Shown piece after piece: positions 30,456 through 39,769 of a stretch of DNA of 64,000 nucleotides. The position numbers and the translations under genes are program-made. The notes beneath the pieces are model-generated. The model did not search any database. It saw only the letters and a program-made list of their open reading frames with translations, and was not told where the DNA came from. How positions within the stretch are numbered: position 1 is the stretch's first letter; every line of letters starts with the position of its first letter. Source of the DNA: Ichthyophis bannanicus (lineage: Eukaryota > Chordata > Amphibia > Gymnophiona > Ichthyophiidae); the NCBI GenBank assembly GCA_033557465.1, contig CM066044.1, forward strand, positions 192,750,184 through 192,814,183, written 5' to 3'.

Positions 30456-30590
30456 GCTAATGGTGGCATATTCCAGGGGAGCTAACTTGAGAGATTTGAT
30501 GGTAATAACTACAGCGCAGCTGGACCGCCCTCTCCATTCACACACGGACCTGGGCCATTTTGTTTGTGGCTCTTGTCTCTATTGTCAAAC
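30456..30590 (+). pseudogene. Penelope-like element coding, linker to endonuclease
   Basis: Resumes the Penelope frame after the L1 insertion: MVAYSRGANLRDLMVI and GHFVCGSCLYCQT. The Cys-containing CGSCxxC motif precedes the GIY-YIG domain in this family. Interrupted at about 30590 by the palindrome insertion, and the coding resumes after 31444. Confidence 0.7.
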
Positions 30591-30902
30591 CATTATGTGG
30601 ACTCACAAATTACTTGGTCTCTTCTCTGAATGTATTCACTGTGATACTATTACTATTACACGTTCAAATGTAACACCATTAAATTAGAACATTTCTTTCA
30701 CTTCATTGTTAACACTGTAGCCAGGTCTCAGACTTATATCGCACTCTTATTTAGACTTTCGTCCAGTGATATGGTGCTATATTTTGCATCAATGACCCCA
30801 GTGTTTTAATCAATAGCTGTGTTGGGTGTTCTTATATAAAAAGTAGAAAAAGCTTTAACTTAACTGAAAACACACCACCAATGCACACACAGCCTATAGA
30901 CC

Positions 30903-30967
30903 GGATCCCGACGCTCTGCTTAGGCACCACAAGGGCGTTTCAAAAAGATATTTTCATCAGGAGATCC
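30903..30967 (-). ncRNA. Hammerhead ribozyme-like motif, left palindrome arm
   Basis: Minus-strand counterpart of 31122-31186. It has the same CTGATGA...GAAA...GTC core and 7-bp stem I, but here stem III is perfect (ACGC pairing with GCGT). Minimal stem III type hammerheads are known in Penelope-like element pLTRs. Predicted cleavage follows GTC, just before the GGGATCC strand. Confidence 0.65.
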
Positions 30968-31121
30968 TTTCTTATAGCGATGCTGCCCACGTCCTTTAAT
31001 AATTATCTTTCTCATGCCTTCTGTGTTTCATGGCTCTGCGTGGCGTCCGGCAGAGCCATGAAACACGGAAGGCATGAGAAAGATAATCATTAAAGGACGT
31101 GGGCAGCATCGCTATAAGAAA

Positions 31122-31186
31122 GGATCTCCTGATGAAAATATCTTTTTGAAACACCCTTGTGGCGCCTAAGCAGAGCGTCGGGATCC
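31122..31186 (+). ncRNA. Hammerhead ribozyme-like motif, right palindrome arm
   Basis: Stem I GGATCTC (31122-31128) pairs with GGGATCC (31180-31186). The core CTGATGA lies at 31129-31135 and GAAA at 31148-31151, with cleavage triplet GTC (31177-31179). Stem II is short and A/T-rich. In this arm stem III has one mismatch (GAAACAC versus GCGTC), so it may be less active than the left-arm copy. Called from secondary structure by eye. Confidence 0.6.
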
Positions 31187-31444
31187 GGTCTATAGGCTGT
31201 GTGTGCATTGGTGGTGTGTTTTCAGTTAAGTTAAAGCTTTTTCTACTTTTTATATAAGAACACCCAACACAGCTATTGATTAAAACACTGGGGTCATTGA
31301 TGCAAAATATAGCACCATATCACTGGACGAAAGTCTAAATAAGAGTGCGATATAAGTCTGAGACCTGGCTACAGTGTTAACAATGAAGTGAAAGAAATGT
31401 TCTAATTTAACGGTGTTACATTTGAACGTGTAATAGTAATAGTA

Positions 31445-31860
31445 TCTATTGTCAAACCAGCATAGTAGGGCTTACTTGGACGGATGTTCATACATCCTTC
31501 ATTTATATATCTAAATGGCATACCACATGCGTGTCAGCGTTTGTGTTTTATTTGATCATATGCCCTAGCACCCTTTACTATGTGGGTCGGACCAGTAGGT
31601 CTATAAAGCAGTGCTTGGGTGAGCATGCTTCCCGTTTACGTTTGAAAAGTCTCACAGCACCTTTGGTGGAACACTGTTTGCAAAGAGCACACACCTTTCA
31701 ACAACTCCACTGGCGAATTCTTGACCATATTCCGCCTGATCCAAGAGGCGGTGATCGGATCTCCAAATTTCAGAAATTAGAACAAAGATGGATCTTTAAA
31801 CTACAAACGGTCTCCCCTAAAGGTCTTAATGCCTCTCTTGAATGGCATAGTATAATTTGA
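31445..31860 (+). pseudogene. Penelope-like GIY-YIG endonuclease domain
   Basis: Contains LYYVGRTSRSIKQCLGEHASRLR, the GIY-YIG core of Penelope endonucleases (YVGRT and EH), then LVEHCLQRAHTF and the C-terminal LEQRWIFKLQTVSPKGLN. The domain nicks target DNA for insertion. It is separated from the RT part by the palindrome, so the full protein cannot be made. The last ~240 bp also occur inverted at 27170-27402. Confidence 0.8.
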
Positions 31861-32433
31861 AAAATTCAAAGAAGAAAAATACCTATGGGATATACCTTCA
31901 GCTTTATCCAATCAGCAGAGGAGGTTCCCTTGACTCATAGGGCTCTTCCTCCCTGATTGGTGAGTAAACTTGCCTTAAGTCTATTGGATTAGACTTTTCT
32001 TTGGGCTGCTTTGTCATCACCTACGTCAGACGCTGGCTTTTTTAAGCACGACTCCTCGGACATTTCCAACACTGACGGCTCTGCCTTTGAAGATTAAAGC
32101 TTTTCGACTACAAGCCCTAATTTACCTGATGCAAGGTCAATAATCTTTTCGGCCCGAAATGTGCCACGTCGTATATTCCGGTCTCTGTGGTGAAAAGGAG
32201 TTTGAGGCAGATTACAGCATGCACTTGGGTTCTTGTGGCGTAAAGGAGCTTCAAGCAGACTGTAGCGAAGTTAAATAATTCAACTATATAGTTTACTTTT
32301 TCAAATGATTAAAATGGAGTAACCACAGCGAGAGGGTGGTTTTGCTTCCCCCCACTTTGGTGTGTTATACTCCGACAAAAAGAGAGGGTCTTTTCACTAT
32401 AGTTTTTTTCAGAATTTTTTCAGAGTTTAATTA
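31614..32433 (+). repeat. 3' end (right arm) of the Penelope-like element
   Basis: Endonuclease tail and 3' UTR, the inverse of 26604-27402. Around 32130-32180 it has CTGATGCAAGG...CGGCCCGAAATGTGCCACGTC, a degraded hammerhead-like motif. Ends TTTCAGAGTTTAATT before hAT sequence resumes. Confidence 0.8.
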
Positions 32434-32437
32434 CTGG

Positions 32438-33523
32438 AAATCACTACTGATGGAGCAAAAGCAATGACAGGTGAGGTTAACGGTTTCATAGCCCTCTGTA
32501 GACAGCATGACGACTTCCCAGATTTCCTATCTTACCACTGCATCATTCACCAGCAAGTTTTGGCAAGCAAGAGACTCAATACAAAGACTGTCATGGACAT
32601 CACTTTCAAAATTGTAAATACAGTTCGTGGAAGATCACTTCAAAGACAGGTTTTCAATCTTACTCTTGATGAAGGGGCAGCGGAAATCATTTTGCACACA
32701 GATGTAAGGTGGCTAAGTAGGCACACATTTCTGCAAAGATTTCGTGATTTGCTGAATGAAATAAGAAGATTTTTGAAGGAGAGGGGAGATGACCAAGCAG
32801 AGTTGGAAGATGAGGAGTGGTTATGTGATCTGTCATTTCTCGCTGACTTTACAGGCGAACTAAGTGATATGAACCTTGAACTACAAGGTAAAAACAAATG
32901 CATTGGCGATATGAGTACAGTTTCATCCTACAAGAACAAATTTGAGCTAATGATGACTGACCTTGCAAACACTTTTGATCATTTTCCTAATACGCAGGAC
33001 CATCTGGGACAATATCCAAATTTTGTTTTTCAGAACGAGAAATATGTGACAGAAATCTGTTCTGTTATCCAGGAATTCGAAAATAGATTCTGTGACTTCC
33101 AAAAAATTGGAACAGTTGTGGCGTACTTGTTATACCCATTCAAAGTAGATGTGGACCTTAAAGAAACTGCAGCTGCTATCAGTAAAAATTACTCATTGAA
33201 CAAGCCATCTCTTGAAAACGAAATATTAACCCTTAAAAATGACATTTTTCTCAAGACCCGTGCTGAGCAAGAATTGTTTTGGAAGCTAGTGCCTAGAGAC
33301 AAATTTCCCAACTTGAGAAGATGCAGTGAAGCTGTACACTCCTGTTTTGGTTCAACTTATTTGTGTGAATCTGCGTTTTCCCATCTGAAAATGACAGAGT
33401 ACACAACGTTCCAACATGACAGATAAACATCGCAGGGATTCCCCGAGACTGGCCCTCATGCAATATTCACTCAACTTCAAAAAGCTGGTGGATGAAATGC
33501 AGGCTCAGACGTCTCACTAATGA
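32438..33523 (+). pseudogene. hAT transposase, C-terminal half
   Basis: Resumes after the Penelope insertion with EITTDGAKAMTGEVNGF and LSYHCIIHQQVLASK. Then come LHTDVRWLSRHTFLQRF (the hAT RW motif), a 320-codon open stretch (32464-33426) and the dimerisation region SCFGSTYLCESAFSHLK. Near 33410 the frame shifts and continues TDKHRRDSPRLALMQY to a stop at 33523 (DEMQAQTSH end). The wording closely follows GTF2IRD2/Charlie8-like transposases. The long uninterrupted stretch implies a fairly recent element despite the insertions. Confidence 0.85.
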
Positions 33524-33834
33524 GCAAGATTGAAATATTAAAGATTGTGCAAGATCAGCCTGGATCAATACTCGACCTAAATTTAACACAATTTACTCAA
33601 TAAAAGTTAAAGAAAGTTATTAAGACAGTTAAAGAAAGTTATTACTCAATAAGACGTTAAGAAAAAATGTATTTTCCATTTTCCCTCGCAGTTCTTACTG
33701 GATCTTCGTCTCTGTTTTGTTTTTGCTTAATTTGCTTAACAGCTGATCACATCCAAGTAAATGACAGAAGGTTTATTAAAAATGGCGGGGGGGGGGGGGA
33801 ATCCTCCAACTTTATTGGGTTAAAATTTAATTTG
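33524..33834. other. hAT 3' untranslated region, first part
   Basis: AT-rich sequence between the transposase stop and DIRS copy B, including a G run at about 33786-33799. The 3' UTR resumes at 39785 and ends at the hAT terminus. Confidence 0.6.
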
Positions 33835-33880
33835 AAGGTTAAATTAGACTTACCTGCTAATTGTAGTTCCTGGAGTGGAA

Positions 33881-34003
33881 CAGTCTAGTCCCATAACCTC
33901 TGGGTTCCCAATCCAATCCAGCAGCTTGGAGACTGAGAAACTCCACCTTTTTGTGACATCATCCGTATAAGTCTCCGGTGCCAGCCTCATGCCACCAGTA
34001 ACC
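33881..34003 (+). repeat. Left inverted terminal repeat, DIRS copy B
   Basis: From CAGTCTAGTCCCATAACC to CATGCCACCAGTAACCT, the inverse of 39647-39769 with about one visible difference. The outer 46 bp (33835-33880) are end-specific. Confidence 0.9.
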
Positions 34004-34248
34004 TATTGACAAAGAAGACTCACCGGAGAAACAAGTAAGCCAAAGACTATAGTAAACATTGATAACAGTAAAATAGCAACTGAGGGCAAGAAACTCCCAG
34101 CCCATTATAGCACTTAAGAGAAAGTGGGAGCATTCCAACCCCCTGCTTGAAGTAAGGAGCAGACCCAGCAGAACCAAGAAAGAAGCCCCTCTTACCTGTG
34201 AAGCTGAGCCAATCCGGACATGTGTTTGCCCAGGAACTCTGGGAGGGA

Positions 34249-34348
34249 TATGGGACTAGACAGTTCCACTCCAGGAACTACAATTAGCAGGTAAGTCTAA
34301 TTTAACCTTCCTGATCGTGTCCCAGTCTAGTCCCATAACCTCTGGGTC
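34249..34348. repeat. Internal complementary region, DIRS copy B
   Basis: 34249-34309 is the inverse of the left end (TTCCACTCCAGGAACTACAA...AATTTAACCTT), and 34310-34348 the inverse of the right end (CCTGATCGTGTCCCAGTCTAG), fused. It defines both element ends. Confidence 0.9.
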
Positions 34349-34371
34349 TATACCAGAGCAGTGAAACACAC

Positions 34372-37227
34372 TTACACACGGGAGGGACCTGGCAAACCAG
34401 CCTGAAGAACCGCTGATCCGAAGGAGGTCTCCTCCGCCATCTGAACATCCAGACGGTAGTGCCTAGCAAAAGTATTGAGGGACGACCACGTCGCCGCCCT
34501 ACAGATTTCCACCGGCGAAACTAAACGAGCCTCCGCCCAGGAGGCAGCCTGAGCCCGCGTAGAATGAGCTTTCACCCCATCCGGCACAACTCTGCCCTTC
34601 AACACAAAAGCCGACTCAATGGCTTCCCTAATCCAGCGAGCAATAGATGCTTTAGAGGCCGCTTCACCCTTTTTCGGCCCCGCGAAAAGCACAAAAAGTC
34701 TATCCGACTTCCGAAAGGACTCCGTCCTCTTGAGATACTTCCGTAAAGCTCTCCGGACATCCAACCGATGAAACCGAGTAGCTGGAGAACTACTGCTATC
34801 ACCTCGCAATACCGGCAAGGAAATCGCCTGGTTAATATGAAATGCCGAGACTACCTTCGGGAGGAAAGCCGGCACCGGCCGCAACACCACTTTAGACGGA
34901 AAGAAGGAAAGATAGGGCTCCCTACAGGAAAGAGCCTGTAATTCGGAAACACGCCTGGCCGAGCACACCGCCACGAGAAAGGCCACCTTCAGAGAAAGAT
35001 CCTTGAGTGAGGCTCTAGCCAGCGGCTCGAAGGGCTCCCCCACTAAGGCCTCCAAAACAAACGGAAGACTCCATTTTGGAAATACTGGGCGGGTTGGAGG
35101 CCGAGCAAGAGAAACCGCTCGGAGAAATCGTTTTACATCCCGCTGGACCCCCAGCGACTGACCCGCCAGCCTGCCCCTGAAACAAGATAAGGCAGCCACT
35201 TGGACTCGCAACGAAGCCGCTGCCAAACCCTTTTCGAAACCATGTTGCAAAAATTCCAGAATTTGCGGGAAGGAAGCTCGTAACGCTTGGTACTGCCGCG
35301 CACTACATCAGGCCTCAAAAATCCGCCAAATGCGGACGTAGGACAACGAAGTGGAACGCCTTCTGGACTTGACCAAGGTAGAGATAACCGCTGGAGAATA
35401 CCCCCGGGAGGTCAACCGCGCCCTTTCAAGAGCCAGGCCGTAAGAGAGAATCGACCCACGTGAGGCATGACCAGCGGCCCCTGAGATAACAGATCTGTTC
35501 GGTCGGGGAGACGCCAGGGCCTGGCCACCAGCAACTGCACCAGATCCCCGTACCAAGGACGCCGGGGCCAATCCGGCGCAATCAAGATGACATGGCCCCG
35601 GAAGCCCTCTATTCTTTGTAGAACTCGGCCGATCAACACCCACGAAGGGAAGACATACAGAAGCTGCTCCTCCGGCCAGATCTGCAAGAGAGCATCCAGA
35701 CCCTCCGACATTCGTTCCCTGCGCCTGCTGAAGAAGCGGTTGCACTTTGCAGACGCAAAGGTCGCCATGAGATCCACCACCGGCCTGCCCCACCGTCGGA
35801 CCACCATTTCGAACACCTCGGGATGCAGGACCCACTCCCCGGGATCCACTCTTACCCGGCTGAGGAAGTCGGCCTCCACGTTGTCTACCCCCGCTACATG
35901 GGCTGCCGACAGGTCCAGAAGGTGGGCCTCTGCCCAGGAACACAGAGCTTCGGCCTCGGACTCTAGGGACGCACTGCTGGTGCCGCCCTGCTTGTTGACG
36001 TAGGCCACCGCCGTCGCATTGTCCGAAAGCACCCGGACTGCTTTCCCGTCGAGGAGCGGCCGGAACTCCCGCAAAGCCAGCGACACCGCCCGGAGCTCCA
36101 ACCGGTTTATCGCCCAGGCGCTTTCTTGAGCGTCCCAAAGCCCCTGAGCGAAGGCTCCCTGGCAGTGAGCTCCCCAGCCCAGCAGACTGGCATCGGTCAT
36201 CACCGCCACCCAGTCCGGCGATTCGAGGGACTTCCCCCTGTCGAGCGACTGGGGGAGCAACCACCATCGTAGAGACTGACGAACATCCTCCGGACATTCC
36301 AGCTTCCGGGAGAGGGAGTCCCGCTGGTGCGACCACCGACGAAGCAGAGCCCTCTGTAAGGGCCTCATGTGAGCTCTCGCCCAGGGGACGGTCTCTATCG
36401 CCGCCGCCATGGTGCCCAACACCTGCAGGTAGTGCCACGCGGATGGCGTCCGGAGCCTGAGAAACCCCTGAACGCGATTCCGCAATTGCAAGGCCCGTTG
36501 GGCGGTAAGAAACACTCTTCCGCTCCGCGTATCGAAGCGCGCCCCCAGGTATTCCAGATTCTGGGAAGGCTGGAGATTGCTCTTGGCCAGATTGACAATC
36601 CAACCCAGGCTCTCCAGTAGAGAGACTACCCGGGCCGTAGCCTGCATGCTGTCGTCGTGCGATTTCGCCCGGATCAGCCAATCGTCCAGATAAGGATGCA
36701 CGAGAATGCCTTCCTTTCGCAGAGCCACCGCCACCACTACCATGACCTTTGTAAAGACTCTCGGGGCGGTCGCTAGCCCGAAGGGCAATGCTTGGAACTG
36801 AAAATGACCGAACGGGACCGCAAATCTGAGAAACTTGTGATGCTCCTGCCGAATTGGAATGTGAAGGTAAGCTTCGGACAGGTCGAGGGAGGTGAGAAAC
36901 TCCCCCTGTCGCACCGCCACTATGACGGAGCGCAGGGTTTCCATGTGAAAGTGAGACACACGGAGACAGCGGTTGACTCCTTTGAGATCCAGGATCGGGC
37001 GAACATCTCCGCCCTTCTTTGGAACCGTAAAATAAATGGTGTATCGACCGCACCCGTACTGATCTACGGGCACGGGCGCAATCGCTCGGAGATCCAGTAA
37101 CCGCTGTACCGTCAGCCTTAAGGCCGCCCTCTTTGTCACCGTCCTGCCGGGGGAGAGCACAAAGGAATCCCGCACGGGACGCAAGAGCTCCAGAGCATAA
37201 CCGTCGCGAACAACCTCCAACACCCAC
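34372..37227 (-). pseudogene. DIRS tyrosine recombinase frame, copy B, with one in-frame stop
   Basis: The catalytic part (34372-35250) has SARRVSELQAL (Arg), KAHSTRAQAASW (His and Arg) and NTFARHYRLD (Tyr nucleophile), aligning with copy A. Upstream, 35308-37227 is a 639-codon open frame in the same phase that overlaps RT completely and is Gly/Ser/Arg-rich. A single TGA at 35308-35310, just after RIWRIFEA, separates the two. The corresponding place in copy A reads RFSIWCAQ. Upstream the frame is open to the gag stop at 37315-37317. Apart from this stop the layout equals copy A (952 versus 957 codons). Confidence 0.85.
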
Positions 37228-37313
37228 TGATCCGTCGTGATGTGGGCCCAGGCGGGAAGGAACTCCCGCAGACGTCCACCCACGGGGGTGGGGGACGACT
37301 GGGACCCCCTCAC
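35412..37313 (-). CDS. DIRS reverse transcriptase/RNase H (633 aa), copy B
   Basis: Ordered motifs are YTIYFTVPKKGGDVRPIL, TSLDLSEAYLHIPI (A), LPFGLATAPRVFTK (B), LVHPYLDDWLIRAK (C), LEYLGARFD. RNase H follows with MTDASLLGWGAH, RLELRAVSLAL and LSDNATAVAYVNKQGG. Then come VDLMATFASAKCNRF and LYVFPSW, the methylase-related region. No internal stop. The listed start is a GTG at 37311-37313, directly at the gag stop. The frame is open further upstream, so the true start or entry mechanism (for example +1 shift or reinitiation) is unresolved. A shorter spacing to gag than in copy A. Confidence 0.9.
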   Translation of the reverse strand: MRGSQSSPTPVGGRLREFLPAWAHITTDQWVLEVVRDGYALELLRPVRDSFVLSPGRTVTKRAALRLTVQRLLDLRAIAPVPVDQYGCGRYTIYFTVPKKGGDVRPILDLKGVNRCLRVSHFHMETLRSVIVAVRQGEFLTSLDLSEAYLHIPIRQEHHKFLRFAVPFGHFQFQALPFGLATAPRVFTKVMVVVAVALRKEGILVHPYLDDWLIRAKSHDDSMQATARVVSLLESLGWIVNLAKSNLQPSQNLEYLGARFDTRSGRVFLTAQRALQLRNRVQGFLRLRTPSAWHYLQVLGTMAAAIETVPWARAHMRPLQRALLRRWSHQRDSLSRKLECPEDVRQSLRWWLLPQSLDRGKSLESPDWVAVMTDASLLGWGAHCQGAFAQGLWDAQESAWAINRLELRAVSLALREFRPLLDGKAVRVLSDNATAVAYVNKQGGTSSASLESEAEALCSWAEAHLLDLSAAHVAGVDNVEADFLSRVRVDPGEWVLHPEVFEMVVRRWGRPVVDLMATFASAKCNRFFSRRRERMSEGLDALLQIWPEEQLLYVFPSWVLIGRVLQRIEGFRGHVILIAPDWPRRPWYGDLVQLLVARPWRLPDRTDLLSQGPLVMPHVGRFSLTAWLLKGRG

Positions 37314-37314
37314 T

Positions 37315-38925
37315 TCATTGGGGCTTTTTAAGATTAAGGGAGGAGGAGGAGGAGGTATTAAGTCCGAAACCTCGCCCCGCGCCCCGAAACCCCCGGAAAC
37401 TCTGTGATCGGAAGGGAAAACGCCCCCTCTGTCCTGGAGCAGCCCTTTGGGAATGAAAGCGACGAGAGTCCCGCAACTGCCCCCTGGAACTCGATGCCCC
37501 CCGAGAGGCCCGGGGCTTGTCCTCGGGCAAACGCCCGCCCTTGGACTCCCCGAGCTCCTTGACCAGCTTGTCCAAGTCCTCGCCGAACAGCAGACGCCCC
37601 TTAAAGGGCAATTTGCTCAACCGAGTCTTGGACGACGTGTCAGCGGACCAGTTCCGCAACCAGAGATAGCGCCGCGCTGCGACCGCCGACGCCATACTCT
37701 TGGATAGCCCCCGCATAAGGTCATACTGGAGGTCCGAGAGGTAAGCGGCCCCTGACTCCAGGCGTGCTGCTTCCCCCGCCAAAAGAGGCTCCTGGCCCTC
37801 CTGGACTTTCTGAGACCAACGCAGGCAGGCCCTGGAAACCCAGGCGCCACAGATGGCTGCCTGTAGGGAAAGAGCATTAATATCAAAGACTTGCCTGAGC
37901 AAGACATCCAGTTTCTTATCCTGAACGTCCTTGAGCGCCGCGCTACCTTCCACCGGAATGGTAGTCTTCTTGGTCACTGCCGAAACCGCAGCGTCCACCC
38001 TGGGAGGTTGAAACACCTCCTTGTCCCGGTCTAATAAAGGGTACAAACGGCCCATCACTCTGGCACCTTTCAAAGGCGCCTCGGGGACATTCCATTCCTC
38101 TTGAATCATCTCCTGAAACACCCTGTGCACCGGGAAAGCCCTCTGAGTTTTCCGGAACACCTGCAGCAGCGGATCTTCCAATGACTCGTCTTCCGCAGCC
38201 GCAGGCTCCGGCATGTTGAGCGCTTTTAGCGACTCCACAATGAGGGATGGCAGTTCCTCTCTCCGAAATACTCGCACTACTCTAGCCTGATCCTCCTTGT
38301 CAGGGATCTCGCCCTCCTCCAACTCGTCCTCCAAACATACGCTGTGGGCGCCCTCATCCGAGAGAGGGCTTTCCGACAGCCCGGAGAGGTCCCCCAGGGT
38401 ATCGTCTCCCCGAGTCTTCTTGCTCCTACTTGGGGAAAGGGACCGATGCGGGGACGCCGGACGTTTACCGGCACCACTGGAGCCGCTCGGCAAACCCGCC
38501 TGCAACAAACCACTAAAAGCAGAATGTTGAAGAAGTGCCACAAACTGTTGAGAAAAAATGGTAGAGAGCTCAGTGGGGAACACCATGGGAGAAGCCGGAG
38601 CGCCCAAACCTGAAGACGTTCCTGGCAGCGGTTCCTCATGCGCCAGGGCCGGGAGGCGCGACGGCGAGGCCTCTGGCTCGAGCCCTGGCGCTGGAACTGC
38701 CTGTGAGGGGGGGTTATCCAGCTCCCGGGCCTCCCCCGCACATTCTTTGCAGACCCCTGCACTTGTGCCCTTCCGTGTCCCACACACAATGCAAAGGGGT
38801 TTGGAGGGCATGCTGACCACTGCTGCCTCAACAGAAAAGGAAGTGAGTGAAAAGAAAATGGCCCAAGGTACACCCGAGAAAATGCAGAAAAAACGCCGAG
38901 GGTACAGAGAGAAAAAATCCCCCAC
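37315..38925 (-). CDS. DIRS gag-like protein (536 aa), copy B
   Basis: The open frame begins upstream of a likely Met at MPSKPLCIVCGTRKG, which has CxxC...CxxC finger-like cysteines. The first ~37 residues may be untranslated leader, so initiation near 38811 is preferred by homology with copies C and G. A Pro/Ser/Glu-rich middle follows. The LAP2alpha-like core then reads AALKDVQDKKLDVLLRQVF, NALSLQAAICGAWVSR, AARRYLWLRNWSADTSSK and LSKLPFKGRLLFGEDL. The Arg/Ser/Phe/Gly-rich tail (FRGFRGAGRGFG) suggests RNA binding. It ends at UGA (37315-37317), with the recombinase frame open in phase beyond it. Confidence 0.85.
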   Translation of the reverse strand: MGDFFSLYPRRFFCIFSGVPWAIFFSLTSFSVEAAVVSMPSKPLCIVCGTRKGTSAGVCKECAGEARELDNPPSQAVPAPGLEPEASPSRLPALAHEEPLPGTSSGLGAPASPMVFPTELSTIFSQQFVALLQHSAFSGLLQAGLPSGSSGAGKRPASPHRSLSPSRSKKTRGDDTLGDLSGLSESPLSDEGAHSVCLEDELEEGEIPDKEDQARVVRVFRREELPSLIVESLKALNMPEPAAAEDESLEDPLLQVFRKTQRAFPVHRVFQEMIQEEWNVPEAPLKGARVMGRLYPLLDRDKEVFQPPRVDAAVSAVTKKTTIPVEGSAALKDVQDKKLDVLLRQVFDINALSLQAAICGAWVSRACLRWSQKVQEGQEPLLAGEAARLESGAAYLSDLQYDLMRGLSKSMASAVAARRYLWLRNWSADTSSKTRLSKLPFKGRLLFGEDLDKLVKELGESKGGRLPEDKPRASRGASSSRGQLRDSRRFHSQRAAPGQRGRFPFRSQSFRGFRGAGRGFGLNTSSSSSLNLKKPQ

Positions 38926-39646
38926 AGCTGAAAACTGCTACGCTGTAATAATCGGAGAGTTTGCCTGCACCTGTATGCTTCCACAACTCTCCCTAAAGAG
39001 CAGGGCAACTTCAAAACAAAAGAACCGGCCCACGCAGAAAACCGCGGCGTCACGAGGCAGGGCCGCGAGGAAAAAAGAGCGCGAAAGCGCGCTGAGAAAC
39101 ACTGACCGGGCCGCGGCCCCTGCCCGAGCACAGCAAAAACCACGCCGGCTCTAAAGACGGTCCCGCGGCTGCTCGGAAAGCTCCCGCCAGCCTAGGGAAC
39201 ACCCTCCGATTCCCCCCCCAAGGTAAAACTCACCGCACCGCTGAACAGCGGGAGAGACAGCGGAGGAGGGGGGGGGTAGGAGCAGCCGAACGCGCTAGCA
39301 GGCACAGACTTCCGCGTGGCGCTGGCTCTCCCGAAGACAGACTTACCCCACCGGATCTCGCCCGGGCCGCTGCTGTGTCTCAGGCAAACCTCTGAAACAG
39401 CCGGCTACAGCAATGAGCTCTGCCCCGAAGAGTAGCTAAGTGCAGGAGGGGGGGGGGGGGGAGGTGGGGCACGGAGGACCCAGAGCCAAAGAGCTGGAGT
39501 GCTCCCAATTCCAAGAAATAGACAGCAAAGCAGGACTGCAAAATAACTAACAGCTAAATTAAGCCCATAAACTAAGGTGTCTCAATTGTTTCTCCTGTGA
39601 GCCCGGGACCCCCGGGCTCCCAACTATCCAGCTGCTTGGAGACTGA

Positions 39647-39769
39647 GGTAACTGGTGGCATGAGGCTGGCACCGGAGACTTATACGGATGATGTCACAAA
39701 AAGGTGGAGTTTCTCAGTCTCCAAGCTGCTGGATTGGATTGGGAACCCAGAGGTTATGGGACTAGACTG
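39647..39769 (-). repeat. Right inverted terminal repeat, DIRS copy B
   Basis: Inverse of 33881-34003. The outermost 15 bp (GGGACACGATCAGGAA) are end-specific. Inward of it the leader has a poly-G run (about 39450-39462). Confidence 0.9.

Larger units (their letters stand above)
30645..31444. repeat. 395-bp-armed palindrome inserted in the Penelope-like element
   Basis: 30645-31039 and 31050-31444 are near-identical inverted copies separated by 10 bases. Target sequence TCTATTGTCAAACCA is present on both sides (about 30577-30591 and 31445-31459), with about 54 non-palindromic bases on the left (30591-30644). Each arm carries a hammerhead-ribozyme-like motif, a feature described for terminal repeats (pLTRs) of Penelope-like elements, so the arms are probably two pLTRs in inverted arrangement. 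Confidence 0.82.
26604..32433 (+). mobile_element. Penelope-like retroelement flanked by inverted copies of its 3' end
   Basis: The left arm 26604-27402 is the inverse of 31614-32433. The right arm carries the last part of the GIY-YIG endonuclease plus the 3' UTR, so the RT gene begins abruptly at 27403 against an inverted 3' end. Such inverted or tandem terminal copies are characteristic of Penelope-like elements. It is inserted in the hAT transposase. The hAT sequence ATCACTACTGATGG is present on both sides (26534-26547 and 32440-32453), with about 45 extra bases on the left. The element itself contains an L1 fragment and a palindrome. Confidence 0.85.

Noticed and set aside
35308..37227. 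639-codon frame as an independent gene
   Set aside because: It overlaps RT completely and is in phase with the recombinase; treated as part of the recombinase frame, not a separate gene.
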